Shown here piece by piece: positions 1 through 16,000 of a DNA stretch of 64,000 nt. Position numbers and translations under genes: made by a program. The stretch comes from Setaria digitata. Lineage: Eukaryota; Nematoda; Chromadorea; Rhabditida; Setariidae. Where the stretch lies: positions 1 to 64,000 of the forward strand of contig RCAB01000042.1 in the NCBI GenBank assembly GCA_003640385.1, given 5' to 3'. The stretch's first letter is position 1, and every line of letters starts with the position of its first letter. The notes under the pieces are model-generated. The model worked only from the letters and a program-made list of their open reading frames with translations, searched no databases and was not told where the DNA came from.

Positions 1-575
1 GATTCCTCCAAAACTTTTTTGTTTTTCTTTGGTTGGAATTCAAATTTTGAACTTCAGCTTCGGTCCGACTACTTGAAATTGGGCAAGTATTGAAGTGTTG
101 AAAACATTCTTCCCATTGTATAAGTTTTTATTCTAGAATCAAAGAGGTCTTCTATTTAGTTTCGAGATTTCTTTTATTAATTTTAAAACAGATATTAGAA
201 CTAAGGTCAAAAAGTTTCAACGTCTGCATTAAAATCGCTCTTAGCATGACTGAGTTTTTAATATTAAAATTACACTTGTCGATAAGTGAAAAAAATTTTA
301 AAAAACAAATATGCTGCAAAGGATTTAATAGGAGTGGTCTTGAGATCATGGTCTTCGTTAGCCACACTTTCATTTTCTTAATTACCCAGAAATCTTTTAA
401 GTATTTCTCATTTGCTACATGCGGAGAAATAGTATGTGTAGGGCTATAGACTCGTTGGCTGTATGCGTTCCAATTCCTGTAATTCTGATCAGATCAGGTT
501 GTGTTACTGGCAAAATTATACATCAATGCGTAAAATGAGATTAAGTAGGCTTAACATTCATTTTATTCAGCTGTG

Positions 576-678
576 CGCAATTTCAGTGGCTTTGAGTTAC
601 AGCAAATAGTAACTGGTCTTTTTCTGNCGCAATTTCAGTGGCTTTGAGTTACAGCAAATAGTAACTGGTCTTTTTCTG
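576..678. repeat. 51-bp exact duplication around a single N (assembly join)
   Basis: Bases 576-626 and 628-678 are identical, 51 of 51, and are separated only by the N at 627. This is the pattern left when two contigs with an unmerged terminal overlap are joined by a token gap, so one copy is probably artificial. Confidence 0.9.
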
Positions 679-2029
679 GTCTGCTGATACAAAAATAGCA
701 AAATTTTTAAAATTTTATACCTACGATTTTAACTGCTTATCTCGAACGAAGCATTGGGGGAAAGGGCCCAAAAAGTAGTTGAATTTCATTTTGATGAGTT
801 ATTAAGCCGAGTTGAGTGACTGTTATAAGGAGAGCTCTATTTGAAGAATTATCAGTATTTAATTCTGCAAAATACGCGAAAAGAGAGTATTAAGGAAGGG
901 ATTTGACAATATTTTGTAAGGAATTTTTGGTTGTTGGCGTAATGGAAGGAAAAGGAGATCAGCATTTTGCTAGAAGCTCATCACTCTAGAAAGTTGCTAT
1001 TAATATTGGTTTAAGGGGGTGGGTCTAGCCTAAATGATGCAAGCTTGGCCTTCAACGATAGGCCATGCATCACATGCTATACTCTAAACAGCTTTCATTG
1101 TCCACGACAGAATCGATCTTAACTTGTTCCGAGCGAATCCCGTCTTGAGTAAAGTGAGAAACTGGTTGGCATCCATAGCAGTTCAGTTATGAGTCGTATG
1201 AATAATTCTGCATGCTTTCAGTTTATTACAGGTATTATTGGTATTATTCTAAAGTCCTATGATCGATGTTAATCTAATTTTCACTTCAAAATGATCAGAT
1301 ATAACATGGAGCTTCTCAACGCTAATATCTTTTGAACATTAATAGAAAATAAAGTAATTAGCGAATATAAATGAGAATGAAGTGAAGAAAATAAGTCTTT
1401 AATATAGCAATTATGAAAGTGAAGAAGGATTTTGTACTAGACAAATAATTTGCTCCATGTTCAGTAATCTACACGAGTAAATTCCCTACTGAATATATAA
1501 TCCCTAGTCTCTAAATTCAAATGTTCTCAAACCCTAGCACTTTCACGTTCACTCAACTATTGCTTGTCTAATGTTCAACTAAGGGAAATGATATCTATCT
1601 ACTTAACTACTATTTCAGCTTCCTTCTGCAATAGAAATACTTGAACAAGATTTTAAGATTAATGGCGCAAGCAGCAAGCACTTTTGTTTTCGAATAATAC
1701 CACTGTCACATGCAGTCTTTGTGTTGTTTCTGTCTTTACGGTCCATGAAATCAACAATAGAAAATAGCATTTGAATGAATCCTTTGAATAAGTTACAATA
1801 TTGTCGTTACTTCCCCAGTGACTTAGATTACTAAGTATTTCACAAGTAATATTTATGTTCGACTGAGAGACCAATCGAGTTTTTAGTCTCTTTGCGTTCC
1901 TTTTGTAAATTCTGGAGCATCTCTCTAACGAGTATTTTTAAATACTTCTTACTTGGAAAATTTGTATTTCCGTTTATTTTCCTAAAAATTGTAGAAAAAG
2001 TTGTCTCAGGTTTGATGTATTGCAAATAA

Positions 2030-5427
<3,398 letters not shown>

Positions 5428-6378
5428 TAAATGGTTGTGTTGATAATGTTGCATATACTGCATGAACTCGTCATTGCATCTGTTTTTACAATTACTTCAG
5501 TAAAGTCTTTAGAAATCATTATTATTCATCAAAATTCTTTGAAATTATACAGAACAAATACATTAAGGAAGAATTCCAAATTATCAGTTGATCATTTATA
5601 ATCCAGTCATCCCACACTCTTGCAGAAAATTTAAAGAGTTGAAATCTTTGCAAATATTTTCTTCAGTAGTCTAAGTTATTAGATTTGGCTATGTTGTTAA
5701 TTTAGGCTGTAATAAGGTGATGAACGGATGTAATTATAGTTGTTCCCAGATCCGATATTTCACAGTAAATAATATAGTATAAATCTTATAAACCGCTATA
5801 TATTTTTCATCTATTAAACTCAAAATTACTGGGATGAAAAGTTATCGGAAGAAAAAAGGTATGGATGTTTTTCAACAAATAGATCACTTCAAATTTCTTT
5901 GAAATAAGTTCTTGAAAATGAAAAAAAAAAAGGCAAAAGCAAATTTTTCCTCGACGTCAGTATCGAAATTGGTCAGGAAGGACGATCACCATTTTGTCAG
6001 ATCGTTGTCTCGACCGTCAAGATCAGCGACCAGTCTGATTCCGTCGCAATCGCACTAAGTAGGATCTGCAACAGAATCATTGAATTTATTAAAAATCGCT
6101 TTGCATATGCATACAATTATATGTACAACGCTTATTGAAGCAATTAACCTTCGGTGTGATGAATTTCAAAGGTATTCGCTGAAGGTCTATTAATTCCTTA
6201 ACCAATACATTTCTCGAATTTCCATACTCAAGATTCATAGCATAAGGAAGTTTCTGTAGAAATTAACAGCACATAGTTATTTTGTTCCGAAAAATTTAAT
6301 GTAAAAAACGGAATTAGTTTTCTATTTTTTGGCAGAAAAGTAATGCTTTAAAAAAATTGGTGCAAGAGCTGATAGGTT
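5428..6378. other. short spacer between convergent genes
   Basis: About 950 bases between the stop codons of the calcyphosin-like gene (+) and the EFCAB7-like gene (-). No open frame or RNA gene is supported, and it presumably holds both 3' untranslated regions. Confidence 0.6.
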
Positions 6379-9300
6379 TCAGATGATAAAAATGTGAGTG
6401 TAACAAAATTTCGAACTAAAATACAAATAAAATATGTTTCTAATATTTCTCTTTATTTTCGTGCTTAGAACATCATAAGCAATGCAAACCATTGGGCCTG
6501 CGATGCAAACTGCAAAATAGTCACATTTCCAAATGCGCACGTCAACATCACTAGCAACTTCTTGACCGTTTTTCCAGAAGTAATCTGCCAAAGCCTCATT
6601 CTCGCTCCCCGTAGGCTCACGTAACTCAATTTGTCTCATATAAATAGTTGACTCAGAAATAATGGTGAAAGAACATGGGCAATTCTGTAATTTTTTTTTT
6701 TTAATATATAAATAGGATATTTTATAACCTTTACTTTTAAAGAAAGGATAGATCGCTTAGAGTTAATCGAGAATGATAGCATTAAAAAGAAACCTTGAAT
6801 AATATATTTAAGAAATAGATATGCTATGAAGTCTCGTTGAGAACTAATGTCGATCGGGATAAACGGAAAAATAATTTGAGATCAAATGGTTTTCAAACTT
6901 TTTTACACCAAATTACACATATTCTTGGCATATTGATTAGATGAGCTATTAATTTTTGCTGAGGAGTAGCAAAATATAGTGAAAATTGAAATTTAACATT
7001 GATCAGATCTAACTGTTTGTTGTAACCCACACACAGCAGCGTCATCCACGTGTCTTCCAAACTCGGATCATTGTCTGCTTCTACCTGGAGAAAAGTATGG
7101 ATAAGTTGAAAAGTTTTTTCTATTCTATCCATATCACGGCACTACAACATTTCAATAGTTTATTAACTCTCTTTAGTCGAAGAAAGAAGTTTTAAGGAAC
7201 CTGATGGAGCGCCACGAAAGATGTTAACAGTAATTCGCCGTTTTTAGCTCCAAAATTTCGACAAAGTATGTCCCATTCCTAAAAAAAAGGATGTGACAGT
7301 CATCACTCACTAATTTATGCAACATTATGCAGCAGGAAACATTTTCCCATTGCCTATTCAGCAAACTCCTTTAATAATGAAAATTCTGATCATTCATTCG
7401 AAACGCTGTTTGGCTTCCCATTTAATATTGATAGCAACAGAGATGAATGCTAATGATTGCTTCTGTATCAATGAATGACAATTCAATCATGTTTGTTGCT
7501 GTATTCTAATCACGATGCATAAGACCGGGCATAACTCTTAAGAATTAACTTTCCTCAGAATATGAATTATAAACATTTTGTGCAAAAAAAAAAAAAAAAC
7601 TAATGAAGGAAAATGACAGAATATGGCCTATCAAATTTATTAGTTTTAAGAAAAATAGATGGAAACTGTCCAGAAAAATATTCAAAATATAAAACGGACA
7701 TGAAATTTCCCGAACCTGATCCAAAACATGTTCATCACTGGCCAATAAATTATATATGTCGAATTCTTCGCGACTTAACTTGCCATTTTCATCGAAATCA
7801 AACAGATCGAACATATTCATTAACGTCATCCTTAGATTTAACATTTTATTTTGGTCTTTCAGTTCTCTTTTCTTTCACAAAAGTTCTCAGCACTGAATTT
7901 GATAAAATGATATGAACATATTAAGATGTTATTTCAGAGATTCACGGACCCAAATTCTTAAAAGTGAAAAGAACTTAAACTCAATGGGCTCAACCACTTC
8001 AACAGTTAGTACGATGCAGATTTTAATTTGACAATGAAGAACTTTTTATTCTTTTTCTCTTTCTTTTTTTTTGATTAAGAGTTACAAACTAATTTGACTT
8101 ACTTGAAATGCTTTGTTAATTTCCCATCTAAGTCGACTAATTTCATTTCATCGTTTGCAGATGTCACATTACTGCACATCATACAGTTCAATGTCTGAAT
8201 GCTCACTATGTATTCTCCTGGTTTCAAGGAGCATTTTTCGCTAATATATTTCTAAAATAAGTAGAAAATTCGAAATTTCTTAGAAACTTCGCCATAACTT
8301 ACACAAGCTTGAAACTATTTACCCTTATAAATAGCAATTTTTCGCTTCCATAATTTGCATTGATCTTAAATGGAATTGTTACCAAAAAAAGTTATTTTTA
8401 AACATTTTTCATTCTTCTTTCGACATTTTAATTGATCATAAGAATATTCACCGAGTCGTCCACTTTCACATATAGACATTTTGCTCGCTGCATCAAAAAC
8501 TAATATGGAATAAAATTATTACTTGTAATCAAACTATTTCTACTGTTTTGTCTCTTTTTTGCATCATAAATTAGAACTTAGAAGCGAGAATCATTTCATT
8601 ACCTGGTCATATCGAATAAACATTCTATGCTCATTAATACGTCTACAACCATTTGGATTCATATGTCAACACTTTTTAACTATGCTTAGTTGCTGATCAC
8701 AAGATGTTTTCAAGTCAAATCGAAACAAATAGAATTTACTCTGATTGCAGAAAGTTTTAACAGGAAAGATTACGTTTTGAACAACATGCATTGTAACTGT
8801 TACAACTTCCTTCTCAACAGTATTGTAGAGTATAAGGTAAACAGTGTTCTTATAGCTTCGATCGCTCGGTTGATCATCTAAAAAAATAAAATAAATTATG
8901 AAGGAAGGAAAAAAGACACTTTTCAATATTTCACTGTACAAAATTATCGCCATGTAAATGTTATCAGTGTGTTTGATAACATTCTTTTTCTTTTTGATCA
9001 GTATAAGAATGGACCCAATTTATCGACGCAGTATAAATTTTATTAATTGATCTAGTGCGATATTGAAGGTTTTGCCTATAATTATATAAGTCTATTAAGT
9101 CTGTCTGTTTAACTTGGAAAATGTTTCTAAGTAAAAATAATGTAAAGTTATGAAAAAATATATTCGCATTTATATTAGTTTTGTAACTTTGAGAAATATG
9201 GCATAACATACTGCTTACTAATAACTCGCATATGATGCAAACAAGTTGTGACTGATTGAGAATGAAGTGGTAATTCAGAATGCGGTCATCATTGTTATTC

Positions 9301-12300
9301 ATTACACAGAATGCTCGACGAGAGACCTGTAGCGAAGTGTGGACAATAGTTTTGTTTATTAATCCAAATAATAAGTTAATGAAATGACATTGTGCAAAAT
9401 TACGGCAGCAAGTCTAACTATAATTAAAAGAAAATATTAAATATAGGCTTGAAAGATGCAATAGCATCATGGTTACATGAATATATTTTAATTTGACGAA
9501 AATTCGAAACCTGCGTGGTAAGCATTGATGCGGAATCATTTGAAAGAAATTCCATTCCTGCAACGAATGGTACGATGAGAAGTAAAAAATGTCACGAAAT
9601 TAAAAATTCTTGAAATAATAATTGAATTTTCAGCTCTCGATTTCCAAACTTCCGGGCATTTAAATATCATTTTTGGACAATACTTTCAGATAACTTGTAT
9701 TGTGAATAGCCAAATCTTGTCAGTCTTGAGATTGTAGCCTGTTTATCGGTGACTTTTTGTGCAACGGCATCAAGCAATCTACCTCGACTCTTCTCGAATT
9801 CATCGAAGAGCTATAAATGCTATTTTTTCTTTGATTTTCATCATTTAAATTTTTCCATATCTTTTAATTTTTTAAAAACACGCCCAATAACAGTAACCTA
9901 CAACTAGTAAGCAACCAATAACATAACTTTTCTAAAATTCCCTTTCCCCTTTGCTTTCTCTCTTGCTTCTCAGGGATACATAACTCACTGTTTCCTACAA
10001 CCACTACCTTGCAATCGTGAGTTCATCGACACTAAAGCTGATATTAATGTAGAAAATAACTGAAAGACTTTTCACTTTTCGTTTACTAATTTCATCACTT
10101 CGTTACTTGCTAATCTCAGTATCTCAATTTCGTGGAGACAATTAATTTTAGTACCATAATTAATTTTAGTACCACCTGAAACAGAATCTACAATCATCTC
10201 TTTAATTAATTTTGGACTAGGCTTAACCTTTCTGCAGTCAATTCTTCCATGGCTAGCAAATGATTCCAGAAATTCCAAAACTGGCCTTATTTCATCTGTA
10301 TCCAATTCTTCATCCTTGAAAACATCCCTTATAATCAAGTGTACATGAATTGCTATACTTAAATTTACCAAAAGAATTTTCTCATTTTAAAATAAATAAT
10401 AGCACTACTTATTACAACTCATCCAGCCTTTATTCTAAATTTAATAGTATAAAAATGGCTGATGAACAATACTTTTTACAATATTGTTAACAAGAGTTAC
10501 TCCTTTTGTAGCAGTCATCTTTTGCTTAATTAAAACTTTAACAATTTATTTCAAAGGCAAGAATTTCAAAAACTTCAAATTTCTGCTCAAGCAAAGCTAA
10601 ACAACTGAAAAGCTTCATGCTTTCATTTTTATTACTATCCTTAGTTTCAAGAAAATTTTAATTTTATTATCTTAAAGAGAAAACTGTTTGTTTTATTACA
10701 ATTTTTTAATTTCTGGACTTATATTTGGACGTTAATAAAAAAAAGTAAGAGTTCAAAAATATTATAACCTCGTTCAAAACTTCGGCCAGTTCCTCCACCA
10801 GAATAAACTGCTGGTACGGTTCGACTTCGTCTAGGCAATTGTTGTATAATTCCATTATTTCCAAGAAATTTGTCACCGGCAACTGTTCAAAAATTTCATA
10901 AGCTTTATCGAACTGACAATCACCTGGAAAACATTTGAATGTCAAAAATCTACTTTCATAGTCTTACTGCTTTAATCAAAACTTCTTTGTTAATGCATTC
11001 GAAAATACTTTTGAAGTTAAGCTTGTTTTGACGATAGAAACAATTCAGATTGATACAAACTGATTTGGCTGAATTATTTCCAGCAATCAAAGGTATCTTT
11101 TATAACAAGCCTATATAATGGAAAAGGATAACCAGATGCATTTAGGACTTTTTATTTATTCTATTTTTCAGCATGCAAGTCTGACTTTATAAGTTAAAAG
11201 AAAAGTGAAAAATAGAAAAAAAAACACATTACTTTTTTTTGTGATTTTTTCCTCCATTCTCTTCCAGCAATAAATTATTTCTCTCATACTTCGATAATTT
11301 TGCTTCTTTGATTAAAACCTAATTCACTGAACTACTCTTATGCTTTTTAACTGGCAAAAAAAAAAGGAAAAAATGGAGCAACGAGAAATCAAATTTCGAA
11401 GTATCTAATGCTTGTCGTTTCTTCAAAAATGTTTTATGTAACTTATTTCATACGAAATATTCCTTAAGCAGGCTATAGTTGAACACTTAGATACATCTGT
11501 AAGTGATGATCAGCTCCAACGAGATGTTTCTACATGTCCCTATGGAATCAACTCTCCGAATTTTTCCTGAACAATTTGAATGGAAAGTTCTAGAGAAGAA
11601 GGGTAATTTGGACGAAATTTGGAAGTCAAAGGCTGAATAATGGAAGTAGAGCACATTTCTTTAAAGTAAGAAAAATTCATATTTATGAAATCTAACAAAA
11701 GACCAATCAAACCAACTGACTGTTAAAGAAAAAATGATCGGTCTCGTAAAATAGCCTCAAATAGATCTGCTGAATTATCTCATTCTTTTTTATTCTGAAA
11801 AATTCGAAAGAAACTTTGAAGAGTATGTTACATGTCTGGCTTATCGTTGGTTCAGCACAATACAAAACCTACTGCTGTATTGCACGGTAATTTTTCAACT
11901 AAAAAATCGAAATACTTTCATTCTATATTTGTCCGGCACTGATGACATACACATTTTTTAATAATTTTATTTATTGTTTCTAAAAAAGCATTCGAGAAGA
12001 GTAATTAATCATCATTCAGCCGATTTTTGCAAATAGTACTCGCAAACTTTCTCATTCAATCTGCTAATTTTCTTCTTTCACATTAATTCAAAATTTTGAA
12101 CCACACAGAAATGTTAACCATTAATTAGAAGCTAACATTTTTGTTGAGACAGGAAGATTTCCAAATCTTTCATATGTTTATTCACAAGTATTTTTGCTGC
12201 AACTTATCAGAAAAGTCTCTGCTAACAGGCAGTCCATGTCCGGAAACAGCTCAAAACTGCCAAACAAAGTTGTTTTTTGCTAAAATAATGAAGAAGAGTT

Positions 12301-13023
12301 AACAATTGAATTGCCAAATACTAATTTACCGACTTAAAAAAAAACGCTTTTCCTTTTTTTTCTTAACTCGTACCGTTTTCAAGACAAAATTTTCCTAAGT
12401 CCTCCTCCATCTGGCATCATTAATTCCTACACCTTAGAAAGCTTGCCTTCTTCACAGTTCCGCTAAATATTTCCAAAAGTCTTCCCAGGAACTTCCAACT
12501 AAACTTTTTTGTAAAGAGACCTTGAGATTTTACAGATTTTACAGAAAGGAATAAATCAACCATATGAATATTTTAGAGGAACTGACCAAAATCGGAATGT
12601 TCAGAACTGGAAAAATATAAACTTTTGCCTTCTGAACATCTTACTTTAAAAAAGAATAGATTGAAATATAAAGTTCAAAAGCATCTTTCTGCACCTCAGC
12701 TCACCCACATCCCAAAATCACATGTGATGAAATTAAGGTTTCATGAACACATGGTACAATCTTCATTTTAGTCATTTCAACTAAAAGGATTGAGAGAAAT
12801 GACTTTGTAAAATTAATACCTCTCTCTGATTTGTATTTAAAAAAAAACCTGCAGATCCTAAGTCCGATATCAGTAAATCCTTTCCCGCAGCAATTGCGAT
12901 TTCATACAGTTGTGAACGGTTCACGGTGTTGCGCAAATCTCCCACTTCGTTCAAATATGCATCAACAAATCGACGTTTTGAATTAGACTGCATTGCCTTA
13001 TTTCCAGTTAGATATTTCAGTGT
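6379..13023 (-). CDS. EFCAB7-like EF-hand protein
   Basis: Exons in transcription order: 13023-12820, (gap), 10923-10769, 10314-10087, 9810-9684, 8877-8727, 8642-8603, 8499-8452, 8364-8323, 8251-8103, 7866-7716, 7278-7201, 7084-6917, 6684-6379. They sum to about 615 residues, against about 629 for vertebrate EFCAB7. The C-terminal half aligns in order with EFCAB7: a canonical EF-hand loop DFDENGKLSREE, then a CRNF segment, then a W-x-T-L-x-x-x-G-Y-N-K-x-L motif. Upstream segments resemble the family's calpain-III/C2-like beta-rich region, for example LKPGEYIVSI. The N-terminal EF-hands are degenerate. In vertebrates EFCAB7 anchors EVC-EVC2 at the ciliary base in Hedgehog signalling; nematodes lack canonical Smoothened signalling, so the role here would be different, perhaps in sensory cilia. 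The phase does not connect exon 12820 to 10923, so at least one exon is missing. The start is uncertain, either the ATG at 12993 or further upstream. Confidence 0.78.
10136..10173 (-). repeat. in-frame 18-bp tandem duplication inside an EFCAB7-like exon
   Basis: Two adjacent copies of an 18-base unit, read on the minus strand, encode GTKINY then GTKINC within exon 10314-10087. The duplication keeps the frame, so it adds six residues at what would be the end of a degenerate EF-hand. Confidence 0.75.
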
Positions 13024-16000
13024 CTGAAAATAAAAGTTTATCAGAAAGGAGAATTTAAAATGTCATCCTTAGCATAAATGTTTTAAATCTAGAGTATAAT
13101 TTCAGAATTTTTTTTCAAGCGCTGAAATTATTTTAAATATAGAAGATTAAATTTTCGGACAATTTTTTGTCTGATTTCTGGTCCTCACTTTTAAATATTC
13201 TGCCGGAGTATTAAGTTTAAAAATTACGCGTTTTCTGAAATGGTCTAGCATTAAATTCATGAAGGATTGATTTCCATAGCCCCTTACAGATTATGCAACC
13301 ACTCATGTCAGTCACGAAATATTTCACATGAATTTTAAGAATTCGCAGAAGTGAACAGAAGTGTCACTTATCATAACACTGTGAAAGGCACTTCTCATAA
13401 CTCTTAAACCTATGCTACTACTATTGTATCTTTATTTACAATTTATGACCCGAGATCCTTTACAGATCAGTTTTGATACGATTTCTTAGAGAAGTACTGC
13501 AATAACGAAAAATGAGTAGAAACATTTAAAAAAATTTAAATAGCAACTTTTTGAGAAGCAACGACATTTTGGAGAAATGCATCAACATGTGATAATTTGT
13601 AACTATGGCAACTGAGATTAAATGAAGACTTGGAGAGTGCTGAGCGTATAGTCTTTTCTATTAATCAACTTGTTTAAATTAAAATGTGACAACTACTATT
13701 AAATTAAAATTAGTGTTCAAAAGCATTTAAGAAATGCAATGAAAGGCATTGATGAAATGTAATTTTAAACAATAATTCTGCGTAATCTGAGCGTAAAATA
13801 TCTTAGGTTTAGTTTTCATCATATATTTTATGTGCGTCTAAACCCATTTTTATACTTATTTTTCATTTTATAGTTATTTTTTACTTGTATGCATTCCTTC
13901 AGTGTTCATCACTTTGATTTCCCATTTAAAATTACAATCCTAATTTTTAACTATGTTCTCACTGATAAACTGAATACCTTTCAAGGCATTAATTTAATAG
14001 CCCGCATCTTAAATGAATAATATAACACACAGCACTTTTTTCCATTTTTTTTTGAACACCAGTAATTCATATTTCATTTCTTGAATAATTTACTTTGTCT
14101 AATTATACTCAAATTAAGACACATCTTTGTTTGCTTATACGAATTTGCCATTTGACAGTAATCAGTTACTATTTGCATCATACCTCAACTGTTACTGCAA
14201 CACGAATTCGACGATGGTCAAGAAGAGCTGTTTTGTTGAAATATTTATTCATTTTCCAAAAAATACCATTCTTCTGAATTTAGCAGTTTCAGCATTTTTT
14301 GCAACTAAATTTCCATTTGAATTTGCAAAAGTTTTCCAATATTTGTTATTAATTAAAGCATTAACCTAAAATATTTGGAGTGCTGCTGTCAATCGCATTC
14401 CCTTGAAATCGCATATTATGTAATATTTTTGCAAAAGTTATCCACGAGCTATGACCTTCGTTGATAAAATTTTGGAATATCCACGATTATAACAAGTTGA
14501 TACTGTGTTATAGGTAAAAGAGGAATCAACTCATTTTTTGAGTATGGATAGTGATCGCATAGCAATCGTAATTATTGCCGAGGACAATCGAAAGTTGCAG
14601 AGAAATCTCAAGCAGGTATATACCATGACATCCTAAATTATGGACTTTAAAGCTTAGAAGTGCAAAATATTTCAATAGATTTGATAAAGAATCAAATTTT
14701 TATCTTCTAATCCAATGTGGTAAGCTCTTGAAAGTTTGTGAATGATCACACTTTGTCAATGAGTTTGTAGTGAGGAGTTTTACGGGAATTTCTTCTTTGA
14801 GGAGATTTCAACACCTTTAAAAGGTTCTCGCCTCATTCAATTAATATTATAGGACACTGAATCAACTTCTCAACAAAGAATTATAGATTATGTGGCAAGC
14901 TAATTCATCATTTCGAAGGGGTTATTTATAACGATATCATCAATACTTCACTTCACTTGTGATAACTTCACCGGAGGAAGATTCCCGATGCTTCATTCTG
15001 TTTGTTTCTGAACTGGTAAACAGCTCTTTCCTTTACCGTTGCAGTGATAATTCATCAAATGAAAAAGAAATACGTAAGTACTCTTAGTGAATCTCGATGA
15101 AACTACAATTAAACTTAGTTCATCAAAACGGCAAGAGGCAAGAAAACGTCCCAGTTAGCACCGACTAATCAAGAGAGCCTCAGTTCTCTTCAACTGCCAA
15201 GCACAGATCGGAGATGTTTTTGAAAGTTAAACGTCTAGGAATTCCTGTCAGTTTGCTTTACCTATGCAGCCACTAGCCTTTTGTTGAAAATCAAAACGCG
15301 TTCTTCCCAAGAGTTTCTTGAACCCTAATAGATTATTCATTCTTCACGAAACAGAATACACTATTGTTAACAATTTTGTCTTCTGCAATGATTAGAAGAA
15401 TGCCTCGTAAACACATTTATTTTAACAATCATAATATGCAACAAATATCCGTTTGCTATATTCGGTATTATGATCCACTGTTATTACGGTAATGTTTAAT
15501 GTTCTCCATAGAAAAAATCGAGTTTCTCCACACGTGACCCGGTTTTTTAGACAAGACTTCTTCAAGATCTTGATTTTAAATTTGAAGGCAGAAGGAAAAA
15601 TGCTGCTTTCACGATAAACAGTTTTTACCTCAAATTTTACAGTGACTTAACGAGCAGTTTGTCACTCTGAGTGATTTAATTTGATTTTTATGATTGCTAT
15701 TCGTAGTGAAATTCAAGAAAATATCAGAAGCATCACCACTTATCACCAAGATTTCCACAATCGAAGAAGAAATCAAAACCAATTTACAATGAATCTAAAT
15801 CATTTCCCAGCTAGTCTACGTTTGCAAGGACGATATTGTGATTCATTCACCGTCCCAAGATTCAAATCAAATGAAAAGTACCTTAATATTCAGAGTATCT
15901 TAATTTTACCGTCATTAGATCGTCACAGTAAAACCCTACCGTCTAGATATACCAGCTAAACAAGACTTTGGTGCAGTTGCAGTATCAGCTCTGAATAACA

